From: Candidatus Dojkabacteria bacterium
GTDB taxonomy: Bacteria; Patescibacteria; Dojkabacteria; SC72
Direction of reading: 5' to 3'
NCBI GenBank assembly: GCA_023229785.1
Contig: JALNYV010000007.1
Coordinates: 3,965 to 67,964, forward strand
DNA length: 64,000 bases
Below are positions 9,447 through 19,440 of the stretch, piece by piece. The stretch's first letter is position 1; every line of letters begins with the position of its first letter. A model generated the notes under the pieces. That model searched no databases. It saw only the letters and a program-made list of their open reading frames with translations, and was not told where the DNA came from. Both the position numbers and the translations under genes were made by a program.

Positions 9447-9716
9447 TTATGCTATTAGTGGATTTCTTACTGCTTTTCAGTTCTTTATTGTGAAGGCTAG
9501 TTTGGACCTTCAGTACTGCTTTGACTTCCTATTGAATTCTCTCTCATATTTTCATATCGAGCTCAGTTCCTTTCATTTATCAGAAAGTCTCTTCTGTCAA
9601 GATAGTAGATAGCCATATTTTTGGCATCTTTGATAAGCTATCTTTTCGGCAGAAGTCTTGTCAACTCATTTCTTTTGGAGTTGGTACTGGAATGATTGTA
9701 GAACGTTGAATGCCAT
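9447..9716 (-). CDS. Small basic protein, unknown
   Basis: 89 aa, Lys-rich and helical, five TGA-coded Gly. Preceded by a late-type promoter element 15 nt before its ATG, so it probably belongs with virion expression. It runs into the fibre gene with a 22-nt gap. Confidence 0.72.
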
Positions 9717-9731
9717 AACGAAAAAAGGTTA

Positions 9732-9755
9732 GAAGTTATCATTCTAACCTAAGGC
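9732..9755 (-). promoter_or_regulatory. Late-type promoter element
   Basis: On the minus strand: GCCTTAGGTTAGAATGATAA then CTTC, 15 nt before the ATG at 9716. Confidence 0.72.
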
Positions 9756-9768
9756 ATTAGTAATAAAA

Positions 9769-10371
9769 CTATCTCTTCCATCCCATATTTCAAAGTTTTT
9801 TATCTAATGGTATTTTTCTAAATATCCTACTCCTAATTGTATTCTCGCATATTCATAACAAATTAGACAATTCATGTATATCATAGTATTTTCAATTATA
9901 TTCTATTTCTTTGCTAGAATAACTTTTATGATAATATTTTTTATTATTTATAGCATCGTCAATACTTAATCATCTCTTTATTCTTCACATAAACATATCA
10001 TATGATATGTTATTTTCTTTTGCTATTTTTATATATTTTTCATTTTTAAATTTTCTATTAGAACTCTGTTGTGAAAGCGTAGCTCGTCTACAATTTCCTG
10101 GACAATAATTTCATTTTTTATCTGGAAATCTGTCAAGAGTTGTCTGTTTTTCTCAATACATATCTACATGCTTAATATAATCATCATACATATCATCTCT
10201 AAAATTTTCAAATTTTCTCCATTCATTACAAACCAATATTCACTTTTCTCAATATATACTATAATTAGATGATTTCTTATTAAAGCATCTATCGATCATA
10301 GATTCTCGCTTATTGTAAAAACGAGTTTTAGACATTCAATGAGTTTTCTTAAATGGTTTTGTTTTAGACAT
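9769..10371 (-). CDS. HNH homing endonuclease-like protein
   Basis: 200 aa, AT-rich. It has the phage HNH pattern NNRC-like start (IDRCFN), YGEKGILVCNEW, FENFRDDM, then TTLDRFPDKKGNYCPGNCRR and ATLSQQSSNR. The C-terminus has a helix-turn-helix-like DNA-binding part. It resembles the genes at 32017, 56151 and (less) 59990. Free-standing, between structural genes: a mobile element. The expected second His of the HNH is not obvious, so catalysis is uncertain. Confidence 0.75.
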
Positions 10372-10534
10372 TATCGTTTCGTTTCTCTTTCATAAAAACG
10401 CGTTTATTACAGTTGCATGTCCTAATTTCCAATTCATCACAAGCATCATAGAACTGAAGTAGTGCGGTATCGTAGTCTTTGGATAGTTTGTCTTTAATAA
10501 GTTCATAGGCTTTATCGAAATCTTGCGATAGCAT
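10364..10534 (-). CDS. Small Cys-containing protein
   Basis: 56 aa, starting at MLSQDFDKAYE and holding TCNCNKR. A longer reading to 10693 would run through a terminator hairpin and a promoter-proximal RNA, so the shorter start in an AT-rich leader is preferred. Overlaps the homing gene start by 8 nt. Confidence 0.55.
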   Translation of the reverse strand: MLSQDFDKAYELIKDKLSKDYDTALLQFYDACDELEIRTCNCNKRVFMKEKRNDNV

Positions 10535-10551
10535 GATAAATTTTAAATAAT

Positions 10552-10580
10552 AAAAACCGTGGGATTTGCGGTCCCACGAG
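10552..10580 (-). terminator. Intrinsic terminator (probably bidirectional)
   Basis: Stem CGTGGGA / TCCCACG with a seven-base loop. On the minus strand it is followed by TTTTT; on the plus strand by TTTTTT. It closes a transcript begun at the 10780-10808 promoter. Confidence 0.8.
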
Positions 10581-10773
10581 TTTTTTCTTCTCCAAGGTTT
10601 TTTCGTAGGGCTGGGATGGTTTAAACTCGCCTCATACTGGTGCTCGGTCTTTTGCTTCATAGTATCAGTTGCCTTACCTTTACAAACCAACAAAGTAGAA
10701 TACTATGGGAGATAGGAAAACCATTCATAAACCTGTATCGCCTATTTAACGTGGGATGCGATAACGCCACGGC
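10558..10773 (-). ncRNA. Candidate phage small RNA (~215 nt)
   Basis: A good minus-strand promoter (10780-10808) and a good terminator (10552-10580) bracket about 215 nt with no convincing gene. The only ORF there would read through the terminator stem and has poor coding character. Short complementary arms (AGTAT...ATACT, about 10640-10690) suggest folding. Family unknown. Confidence 0.5.
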
Positions 10774-10779
10774 CTGTGT

Positions 10780-10808
10780 AATATAAGGATTTAATATATA
10801 AAAGTCAA
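10780..10808 (-). promoter_or_regulatory. Sigma70-like promoter TTGACT-N17-TATATT
   Basis: Minus strand: TTGACT at 10808-10803, 17-nt spacer, TATATT at 10785-10780. The block AAATCCTTATA next to the -10 is shared with the promoter at 3728. Confidence 0.78.
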
Positions 10809-10817
10809 ATCTGAGAA

Positions 10818-11069
10818 TTATGAGTACTGAGCTACGAAGTTGCGGTTATTTGCTCTCATCGATTCTATTCTTTCATCTTCTTCCATTCTCGCGATTGTGG
10901 CCATGGAAACAGACTCATCAAAATACTTCCTACTATACGCTTCTGATTTTTTTCAAATATTTGCTTGACTTATTGGGCGAAGATACCCCATTATACGTAC
11001 AAATATCTGACAAGGTTGTCTTTTTACTTCCTCACCTTTAGCGTTAGTAAATTTGTCGTTTTCTCCCAT
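10818..11069 (-). CDS. NrdD C-terminal (glycyl-radical) domain-like protein
   Basis: 83 aa. Residues 22-50 read FVRIMGYLRPISQANIGK then an ExxxR segment, the signature of the C-terminal end of class III (anaerobic) ribonucleotide reductase around its glycyl-radical site (R-V-x-G-Y-L). Only this end is present; no NrdD body is in the window. It could be a stand-alone radical-domain protein, comparable to the spare-part role of YfiD/GrcA for pyruvate formate-lyase, or a small protein of other function with this fold. The next gene downstream in transcription order is not related, but thioredoxin is adjacent upstream. Confidence 0.6.
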
Positions 11070-11076
11070 GGGTATG

Positions 11077-11361
11077 TTATTTAAGAATAAAAGATTTTAT
11101 GTGATCAGATAAAAAATCTTTGGGGCGTACACCGAAGATCTCTTTCAATATTTCTCAATCCTTAATAAGGAATATAGTTGGTAGGTTGGTTACCCCATAT
11201 TTTGTCGCTAGTTCCATATGTTCTTCCACGTTGAGCTTATAGAATCTAACCTGTGAAAACTCTTGCTCAAGTTCTTCAATTATCGGTTTTAACATCTTAC
11301 ATGGAGAACACCAAGGTGCTCGGAAGTCTAAAAATACAGGTCAAGTGCTGGTAATATCCAT
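11077..11361 (-). CDS. trxA: Thioredoxin
   Basis: 94 aa, a compact thioredoxin. VFLDFRAPWCSPCKM carries the active site CSPC at residues 18-21, with Trp encoded by TGG. TNLPT has the cis-Pro. The start is slightly shortened relative to the usual 105-110 aa. It lies 7 nt upstream (in transcription) of the NrdD-like gene, supporting a redox or nucleotide-reduction pair. Family certain; partner inferred. Confidence 0.93.
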
Positions 11362-11431
11362 TGTAAAAATTAGGTAATAAAAAAATATATAACTTCAAGA
11401 TTTATATATTAATTTATGGCACAATTGCCAA

Positions 11432-12925
11432 CTACTTTCTGAGCCTCTTTAGTGTTATGTCAGGAGTTCAGTATTGGTTTTTTGTTATTGTTATGTAACC
11501 TGGTTCGCTATATAAGCTCAATCTTTTATCATATTCCCCCTCTCAACACAGCGCGGGTAATCAAATTATAGTAGCATCTTTTGTCTCATTTATGCGTATA
11601 TTGTGTTTATCGCCATATAAACAAAGATTATATTTGTTCTTTTTTCAATATTTCCATAATATATCTTCTGGTTTAGTTTGTGCTAATTTAGCCCAATTAT
11701 CGTCGCCATGGTTCACTATCACATTGAAATCTCACAAGTCTATACTGCTAGTCTTATCCATCAGCACAGTCATATCTACATCTAGATTTCATAAACCTCT
11801 TTTTATCATTTCATAGATAACTAGCGCTCATGTTCTGGCTTGGTCTTGTTCGTGATTCACACCTACTCTATCGTGATTTCCACCAGTGCATATGAAGTGA
11901 ATCTGTTTTCCAGACCTATATAGTTCTACTAGCATTGACTCCATAGAATTTACTATCAACATCATGAGATCAAATCCAAATGGTCAATCCATTCCTTCGA
12001 TTTGTCCCGGATGCATACCTCATTCTACTAAGGTTTCTGCCAAATCTCACAAGAATAATAATTTTACATTCTTTTCTGGTCTAGCAAGAACTTGCTGTGT
12101 CATTTCATATAATCTAGCAATTACACCATCGGTTCCTTTCTTGCCAAAATGTAAGTCAGAGAACCCTATTAAGACCGTGTCATTATTCTTAATGGCGACA
12201 GGTTTGAATCACTTTGGCACTTCTATCGGTTCGTGTTTAGTTATGACCTTCTCTATATCCTGGAGTAACTGATCAACGCTGTTTGCATAGTTAGATAATC
12301 TCTTAAACTCAAACTCTTTTTTATACTTCACTTTATTTTGGAATATTTTAACATATTTGTCGTTTTGGGTTTCATTCACACTATCCTCGATAAGTTCTTC
12401 CAATTGCTCCGGGGCGGTGTGCTCCAAAGTATATGGACTAACAACATGAGAATCTTTATAGAGTCTCAACCTATTCTTGATCATATAGAACAGTTCTGGC
12501 TTCAGTTTATACTTCTGGATTATTTCTTCTCAGGTAAGATTTGATCAGTGCTTAGAGAAGTCTTTGAATATGTTGTCGACTATCTCAATCTTGATTCTGT
12601 ATTTCTTTTTAACATCACTACCGTAGTCGTCTTCTTCTTTCCTAATGAACACATAATATCCATCGGAAATGTCGTACTTTTGCATAGTGTTTATACTCTT
12701 GTTTAATTCCTCAATTCAATCTATAGTGATTGGATCTATTTGGATGTTTGTTTCTGCTTTCTCTATTCATTGTTTAATATCGTGGATTATTCATTTCACA
12801 GCGTACTTATCATATTTAGTAGTTCAGTACCAGTGATTTAAGCGCTCAGCAATGTATCAACTTCACTTCCTTTGTGTTAGGTACATGTAATTTACCTTGT
12901 CGATAATTTCTTGAGAATGTTTCAT
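11432..12925 (-). CDS. Metallophosphoesterase with N-terminal helical region
   Basis: 497 aa. The C-terminal half is a calcineurin-like phosphoesterase: GFSDLHFGKK, LFLGDLAETL, CTGGNHDRVG, VNHGDDN and LYGDKHN cover the metal-binding motifs in order. The N-terminal 200 residues are helical and charged; the first 40 (QRKGSGYIAERLN) look like a helix-turn-helix. Probable DNA- or nucleotide-directed phosphodiesterase. Large phages often carry such a gene near recombination functions. Confidence 0.82.
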
Positions 12926-13026
12926 ATTTTTGTTTTAAAGGATAAATACTTCCTATTAAAACAATTCCTGTCAAAAATCAAGTTGAAAGCCTAATTATGT
13001 ACTTTACTTGTATTGTTTATGTATGA
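12926..13026 (-). promoter_or_regulatory. Gap with weak promoter candidate
   Basis: About 100 nt without a gene between the amidase and the phosphoesterase. Minus strand has TTGACA (about 12973-12968) but only a poor -10 (AGTATT) at 18 nt. Treated as a weak promoter. Confidence 0.3.
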
Positions 13027-13521
13027 TTATATATTCTCAAAATTAGCTTTTTTATAGTCGAAGAACTTTGGATATTTACTGATCCAGAATGAATCAGCGA
13101 TATCTGACTTTCTTCCTGGAGCTATATCCTTGTGTCTTATGATGTTTGTATATGGTATTTTGTATGCTTTCATAAGGTGTTTAATGAGTTCGTTTGTTGC
13201 TAGAAATTGTTTCTCAGTAAACTTTCATTTAGCGTCTGGGCCAACTACTTCAATTCAAATTGAATATTGGTTCATGTATTTCTTTCCTTCTCGAGCAGAC
13301 TCTCATGCGTGCCGCAAAATATCTGTAGGATCACCAATCTTTCACATTTCTCAGTTTGGTCATATTACGAAATGGCAAGAAACATCTCAAGTGTTACCTG
13401 AAAGGTATCTGACATTTCATGTATACGTTCACCCTCAAGTGTGGTGCAGAACTATATAATCGCAGGAATTTTTTCCTTTTGATTTTTTAGTTGTTGTTAC
13501 TTTGTCGTTGAAGGTGATCAT
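13027..13521 (-). CDS. N-acetylmuramoyl-L-alanine amidase (Amidase_2)
   Basis: 164 aa endolysin. Cleaves the amide bond between N-acetylmuramic acid and the peptide stem. The fold motifs are clear: YIVLHHTGGG (first Zn-ligand His), CHFVIGPNGE, RHAGESAREG, YSIGIEVVG, and RHKDIAPGRKSD (second His and Asp). Four glycines in these motifs are TGA-coded. No signal peptide, so it needs the holin-like genes just upstream (14132-14873). Its start overlaps the preceding gene by 25 nt. Confidence 0.93.
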
Positions 13522-13700
13522 TTTGCTTGTAGTCAAGAATCTAAAAATCTAACGTGTTGGTATTTATCTGTACATTTATCTAACTTCATACATTTAAGAC
13601 AGAAATGGATAAGTTCCTTTGCATCAGTTATTATTGCGTCGTGTCAAAACATGAAGTTATATCACTCTGCTGTTGATTTTTCTAGTTCACATCCTTTCAT
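13497..13700 (-). CDS. Small Cys-rich protein
   Basis: 67 aa with C4 and a C-x2-C-x5-C cluster (CLKCMKLDKC) that could bind zinc. Between two other small Cys-containing genes and the amidase, overlapping the amidase start by 25 nt. Function unknown. Confidence 0.65.
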
Positions 13701-13702
13701 TC

Positions 13703-13966
13703 TTATTCTTGGAAAAGTAAATCTTGTGCTTCTTTATATTTTCAATGTTTTAGTAGGTCTACTAGTTGTTTACATGTATCGTGTTTAGAACATTCAGTAG
13801 AACATTCTTTATCGATTACTGCCTTGTCCATAAACATACCATCTTCGGCCATCAGGGTGTCGTCTCATAGAATAGTGACCATACATTCTTTCCTTTTGGA
13901 GATACCATAAGGATTATATCATCTTAGTTGTCAATCTCAATGGTCCATAATCTCCTGTTTAGCCAT
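13703..13966 (-). CDS. Small Cys-rich protein
   Basis: 87 aa; Cys positions CSTECSKHDTC suggest a metal knuckle. MAEDGMFMDK precedes it. Overlaps the upstream gene by 8 nt (ATGG...TAA). Unknown function. Confidence 0.7.
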
Positions 13967-14174
13967 TCTTGTCTTTGATCAGCGTAGTAAAGATTTCTTT
14001 CGTAGTGCAGTCTTTTTGCTTATCGCATAAATTACATATACTCTCCAATATTTCTTGATCCATTACTCTAACGATCTTCTTCATTTCTAGAACAATATTC
14101 AAATTCTTCCGTCCTCTAAGATTAGGACAGATTACGTTGTTGTCGGCGTAGGCGTTATCGATGGAACCAGTCAT
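13959..14174 (-). CDS. Small Cys-rich protein
   Basis: 71 aa, no TGA. Contains VICPNLRGRKN and ICNLCDKQKDC. Third member of a run of Cys-rich genes, overlapping its neighbours on both sides (43 nt with the membrane protein, 8 nt with the next gene). Confidence 0.72.
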   Translation of the reverse strand: MTGSIDNAYADNNVICPNLRGRKNLNIVLEMKKIVRVMDQEILESICNLCDKQKDCTTKEIFTTLIKDKNG

Positions 14175-14425
14175 AGTGATTTGTCTATATTAAAATTCTT
14201 GTTAAGTTTGTTGTATGCCAGCCATAGTCATTGGCTAGTCGCAAATGCGGTGGTTAGGAATTTGATAAGGTTTGTAGCCATATCGGGGTTGTGAAATTCT
14301 ATTGCCGTATATACTAATCAAATGACTAGTAAAAGTCAAGCAATAAGATAAGTAGTAGGTATGCCCCACTTTTTACTTACTTGCGTCAGTAGGAACATCG
14401 CTGCTCATAGGAGTACTTCAACCAT
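14132..14425 (-). CDS. Small membrane protein, holin candidate
   Basis: 97 aa. Two hydrophobic stretches (VLLGAAMFLLTQV, and TYLIAGLLLVIGLVYTA) with short loops and a polar tail. Size, topology and place just ahead of the amidase suggest a holin or antiholin. Begins inside the 3' end of the upstream membrane gene (53-nt overlap). Confidence 0.6.
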
Positions 14426-14873
14426 TTGTATCTTTTTTAGGATCTAAATCTTCTGTTAATCAAGCTTTATTTAAAAAGAAATTATTTACTCTACTCTCAG
14501 ATTTTCTAATAAATTCATATATTTTAGGGGAAATTCAAATTCACAAGATTGGGGCGTGTTTAAGGAAACTATGTATCATATCAAGAACAATAGTAGCATA
14601 GAAAAAATTAAAAGCAAAAGACGTTTCAAATGCATGATCAAGCGCAACTCATAAAAATAACAAAATGTAATATCAAACTAACTTCACCGCTCCAAGAAAA
14701 AACTTCTTGAAAGTGAATCCTTCCTTGATTATTCCTGCTAATGTTCAAATTATCATGGTGACTAACCGTCCCATGAATATAAGTTGGAGAGTAAGAACTC
14801 TATCGCAACACGTTAATTCAGCAAATACAGCAAAACAAGCTCATAATATAGCCTTATGCCATCGTGAGTTCAT
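14373..14873 (-). CDS. Membrane protein, holin-like
   Basis: 166 aa with four hydrophobic segments in the first 120 residues (AILGACFAVFAEL, VTMIIGTLAGIIKEG, YYILLFLGVALD, and a fourth near FNFFYATIVLDMIHSFL) and a polar C-tail. The layout recalls multi-span phage holins of the toxin-secretion type (Phage_holin_4). With the 97-aa gene and the amidase it forms a lysis cassette. Confidence 0.55.
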
Positions 14874-14917
14874 AATGGTATTCCTTATGTAATATCGAAG
14901 AGTCTCTCCGGTAAGCA

Positions 14918-15103
14918 TTATAATGCGTTGATAGCATCTAAATCTCCTTGAAGTGATGCAATTTTACCTACAAGATCTGTTTTAACTACACGTCTTACAT
15001 TCTCTCACATCACGCGGTCTACGCCATTGATGTCTTTTTCTACGTCGGGAGTTACGAATTCAAATACGTTTGTGTCTTGTGTTGCTCTACATGTTTCTGC
15101 CAT
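14918..15103 (-). CDS. Small protein, unknown
   Basis: 61 aa, one TGA. Ends in a short amphipathic helix (LVGKIASLQGDLDAINAL), which may be a coiled coil. Lies between membrane-protein genes. Confidence 0.65.
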
Positions 15104-15127
15104 GATTTATGGTAATAAGATATAAAA

Positions 15128-15487
15128 TTATTCTATGGATTTTATTGAATGATTTGGATCAATTTTATCTAATATTCTATCTAATAGCTTACCTAATACT
15201 TTTAATGTTCATAATTGTTTGTTGATTCATATCGCCGAGCTTATAGTTTCATCTTCGTCTCAGAATTTATGTCATTCTTCAGTTATAAGAACTTTATTGA
15301 ATAAGGCTCCGCAAACTGTATTTCCCAATTGGTCTATCGATATTGCTATTCACATAAATAGTCTTCATATTTTTCAGTCCATTTTACTTGGATGTATTAA
15401 GCCATCAATTAATGAATAGATGAATCCTATCGGTCCAAGTATGGCAAATAGAATTATGGCCACCAACATGAGTATTAAATATCTCAT
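15128..15487 (-). CDS. Membrane-anchored small protein
   Basis: 119 aa with a long N-terminal hydrophobic segment (YLILMLVAIILFAILGPIGF) and a charged, helical remainder. Could be a spanin-like or accessory lysis protein by position, but no lipobox or spanin pair is seen. Overlaps the upstream gene by 13 nt. Confidence 0.6.
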
Positions 15488-16110
15488 TCTGCTAATCAAT
15501 ATTGTAAAATGTTTTGTAGTGCTACTCATAACGCAGTACAATTAGCATATGACTTTGGCGTATATGTCTTTGCAGGAAGACCTGCTCATTCATAAGCACT
15601 TCAAGTTCTCGCAAGAAGGTAATCAAATATTCAAGTTATTCCATCCTCATATAAACCTTCAATTCCATTATCCTTGTACATTAAACATAACGTTGCGGTA
15701 TCGTTCATAACCATAAAGCATTCTACATTAGTAAGTTCATATATAAGCTCTGATTTAGCTTTTACTTGTCTAGACATTCTACATAGATAAGACCTTTCAT
15801 CGAATAATGAACCAGTCTCTATTTGTTCTTCCCTAGTAAGCATCTCATCGAGTTTAGATTTCTCTTTAGTACATTTATGTTGCGCACAAAGAAGTTTATC
15901 TGTTTCTTTAAGATTTTCTCGTCAAGTAGCATTCATTATATTCTGAGCTTTTCTTCTACAGAACTTGTAGTCTCTTTTAGCATCATTTTGATCTGCATAA
16001 ACAAACCAGTGATGTATACTACCAGAAAAATCTATATGTAGATTCGAGTCAAAGTTCTCGTCTAATATATAGTCCAATAGATCTGTGCTCTTTATCTTTA
16101 CTAGTTTCAT
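15475..16110 (-). CDS. Unknown protein with Cys residues
   Basis: 211 aa. A standard-code reading splits it in two at an in-frame TGA (about 15921); with UGA as Gly it is one continuous frame. N-terminal IHHWFVYADQNDAKRDYKF, middle coiled coil with Cys pairs (LLCAQHKC), C-terminal half with several TGA-coded Gly. No family recognised. Confidence 0.75.
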
Positions 16111-16113
16111 ATC

Positions 16114-16884
16114 CTATACATATCAAATAAAGATGTTGTCTATACATGCTGCTGGATTTTCTCAAGAGTTATTATTATTTCTTCGTGTAAATACCACCCT
16201 TATCGTCGTGCCTGCATCGTCTGCTCATAGACTCAACTCTGTGGTATTCCATATACTTGAATCATTGTATTGTGTAGCTCATATTCTATATCATGTTCAC
16301 AATAGATTATTCACCGTTGGAGTTATAGAGGTTGGGCATTTTGATATTCTAAAGTAATCATTAGCTCCAGCTTCTCATAGACACTTCCACTTGAAAGATA
16401 TTTGTAGATCGGCTATTCCTACTGGTATTGCTATGTCTTTATAGAAGTGTACTACCGCTGTATCTGTATTATCATAACCAGCAGTTACTCATAAATCTGC
16501 GCTTATATATGCTCAATAAGTTCAAACAAATTTCTCGTCAGTTCATACTGTCCGCTTATTAGTCTCGGTTCAGTTTACTACTGTCCGACTAGATAGGTCT
16601 CAGCTTTCAAACTTTTCAGAGAAAATTTCATTGTAGATTATCTTACCTGTTGATTCCACAAAACTTGTTCAGTCTCGGACCACCGTGGTTTTCCTGTCTG
16701 AGTTCCAAAATTCACATCAAGCAACCGGAGCAGTCATAGAATACATCTGAGCGTCTGTAATTACCATAAGCGCAGAAGTATTGATATTATCTGATTCTAT
16801 ATCTCATCACAAAACCTTCTCAGTAGGAACTCCTGCTGGGATATATCATGTGTTGTTGTCAAAAACTTTTACCGTCTTTTTCAT
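16114..16884 (-). CDS. Fibre/decoration protein
   Basis: 256 aa, beta-rich, with Thr/Asn/Ser and many TGA-coded Gly (VNGTETNKRTVGTDE). The second half (IADLQISFKWKCLGEAG onward, then IRVVFTRRNNNNS) looks like a jelly-roll carbohydrate-binding or fibre domain, closely parallel to the next gene upstream. Probable virion surface protein. Confidence 0.6.
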
Positions 16885-16888
16885 GTGG

Positions 16889-17581
16889 CTAGAAGTCAAA
16901 TAAAGCGAAGTGGTCTATATCTATCTCGGAAACAAAATTGATATAATCTACAAACAATCTCTTGTCTGTATTATTTCATGCTGATTTATAAATTCATGCC
17001 CTATAATGCATTGCTACATCATTTGGGACGTTGGTATCTATTTCAATTATGGTGTTACTATCTATTTGGTATTTCATTTTATTATGTTGTTTGTCGTATC
17101 TCATTTTGAAAGTGTGTCGATTTGTATCTACAGTAATTCATGTATCAGTAGTTGTTTCTACGCCATCTTTCCTAGTAATAAACATGAAGTTAGTAGTGCT
17201 TCTGCTTCTATCATAAGTTATTCATACACAGTCTGTTCAGAATGCATCCGTTGTTTGTGATTGCGTTATTCAAAGAAAATGTATAGCATTGTGGGTAGCG
17301 TCGGACATGTCTGCTATTTTAAATCTAGCAACAAACCACGTATCATAATTTCACATATAATAAGCATTTGCTGTTCATCTTGAAAGTATCGCATCGCCAG
17401 AATCATTTACTAACATTTGATTGTAGATTGGTTCCTCTGTTGCCACTGTGGAGAGCACAAAAGAAGAAGCTCAACTTCAAGCTCAGTAAGTTGCGTGCCA
17501 TCATTCTCTAACGCCAGAATTATAGTCATCAAATCGTTGCCTATATGCTTGTGATCATCTTGCTAATAGAATGTTGGTCAT
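16889..17581 (-). CDS. Fibre/decoration protein
   Basis: 230 aa, beta-rich; GGWHATYGAGSG-like N-terminal segment (REGWHATYGAGSGASS), then WFVARFKIADM and MKYQIDSNTIIEI, suggestive of a concanavalin-like sandwich. About nine TGA-coded Gly. Member of a run of fibre genes. Confidence 0.6.
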
Positions 17582-17601
17582 GTCTATATTTAAGTATAAA
17601 G

Positions 17602-18270
17602 TTACTTAGTTGATATCGTTCTGCTACCAGATGTGTCTTTTTGGTAGTGGATTCATAATGTAACGGCTATTGCATCGTCCGGATATGTATCTGCTGCGTC
17701 TGAGGGATTTCTAAAGAGTCTTCCTACGAATTGAGAACGGATTGTCTTTCATGTTCAGGTTAGTGTTCCAAAAGACGTATATCTAGTTGCTCATGCAGTT
17801 CAGTTTGCAGCAGTTGTTCATGTAAGCGTTGAAAATGATATTGCTCATGTCGCAGAATCTACCCGACCTATTTCTACTTGTCGTTTAACATCTCAAGTAT
17901 TTGCCGTTGAAGGCATCCAGTGAAGATGTAATTCAACATCGGTTCATTCCTTATATCCGTGTTGCATTTCCTGGGAGAAATGTAATGATTCTAACTTATT
18001 ATTTCCATCAAATCAGTGGGCTTTCACAAGTGTGCTTCATGGTACAGTAACAGCATCAGGTGGTGAGGTTACTTCTAGTCATGAACTTAATGGCAAAACT
18101 TGATCGTCGTAAGAAATTGCGTCCCCAAAACTTTCCTGAAACCCTCCAACGCTAAAATCTACGTAGTTTCCTCATCCTACATCACCTATCTTGAAGGAAG
18201 GCATAGACTTTGCGTCATCATGCCCAACTCAAGTTGTTATATCTACTAATCATTTTAGTTCGTTAGCCAT
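17602..18270 (-). CDS. Fibre/decoration protein
   Basis: 222 aa, Gly/Thr-rich beta protein with about 25 TGA codons. Contains VELHLHWMPSTANTG and a later TGTTAANGTAGATRYTS stretch. Related in style to the adjacent genes; exact fold unknown. Confidence 0.6.
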
Positions 18271-18292
18271 TGTGTATTTCTATGGTTAAAGT

Positions 18293-19414
18293 TTATCGAG
18301 ATGTCTCAACCGCATGTCTAATTCGTTGTCCGGAAGTCACACATGTGTAAAGATACCCGCTATTATAACTTAGATCTCCACTAGTTCATGCGCTCGTTGG
18401 TGTCATTGCGGAAGTTCAAACTGTTTTCACCAAAGCTACAACTCATGTAGTAGCAGGAAAGGTTATCGTCTGTAGTGTTCATAATGTATGATCATTAAAC
18501 GCTAGTCTTGTTCATGTTCAATCTCATCAGTTATCATATTGTAAGTATGTAGTTGTCATAGCCATACTGTGTCCTATTCCATCATTATCTGTACACTCAT
18601 AACTTCATTGTCACATCCATGATCAAGTACCAGTGACTGTGTTTCGATTAGAGAATGTAAGGTCTCAAGTATCGAAGTAAACCTCTATTTGATTATCTCA
18701 GTTGCTTGTGGCAACGTAGTTGGATCAGTTCCAATATAGGAATGTTCCATCGGCCGGATTACTTGGAAGTACTGGTATATCGGAAGTCAATGCTACCGTT
18801 CCAGAATTATTTGGGAAGTCTATTGTCCTAGTGGCAGTTGGTGTGGTAAATCATAGGTTTACATAATATGTTGATCCATCATAGTATTTAATTTGGTTAT
18901 ATCTTAATCATACTGATTTTCATGTAGTATCGTCAGCAACCTCTGCCAATTCAAAGCTATATGTACCAGTAGTTCATAGATTAGCACAAACTAAAAATGG
19001 TTCTGCACTAATATCAGCAAATAATCACACTCATGCAGCAGATTCAGTTTGTGATCGTCATCATGATCAGTTTCCGGCAAGTAATGTTCAAGAATAGGTA
19101 GATGTAGGTAATCACGCTGTGGCTCGGCTAAGTGCTCCTGCGCCATCAGTCTTCAAAAATTCCCCATTATTTCCAGCGGTCCCTGGGTATTTCCAAACTA
19201 ACCATGCGGCTAGATTTGAAGGTAGTTGGAACTCATAAGCGTAGTTATGGTTGTCGGATCTATAAAAATATCATACTCCATACTGGCTAGGATTCATCAC
19301 ATGTGATTCGCTCCATAGTAAGTTATCGCTCAAGCTTCATAGATTAAAGCTTCATGTAGCTCTAGGCACAATATTCCCGGCGATCACTTTGTCGAACTTG
19401 ACTTGATTAGACAT
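18293..19414 (-). CDS. Tail-fibre-like protein
   Basis: 373 aa. N-terminal KVIAGNIVPRATGSFNLGS resembles attachment parts of fibres that use the SxNLGS pattern. Central repeats of the type RTIDFPNNSGTVALTSDIP and later TITFPATTGVVALVKT are the F-P-x-x-x-G-x-V-A-L fibre repeat seen in many phage tail fibres. Over 30 Gly are TGA-coded. Confidence 0.72.
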
Positions 19415-19440
19415 CTGTAGTATTTATAAATTAAATATTA

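Noticed and set aside
10535..10693. Longer minus-strand reading frame (109 aa) over the small gene
   Set aside because: It would translate through the terminator hairpin and a region with poor coding character; a small RNA explains promoter and terminator better.
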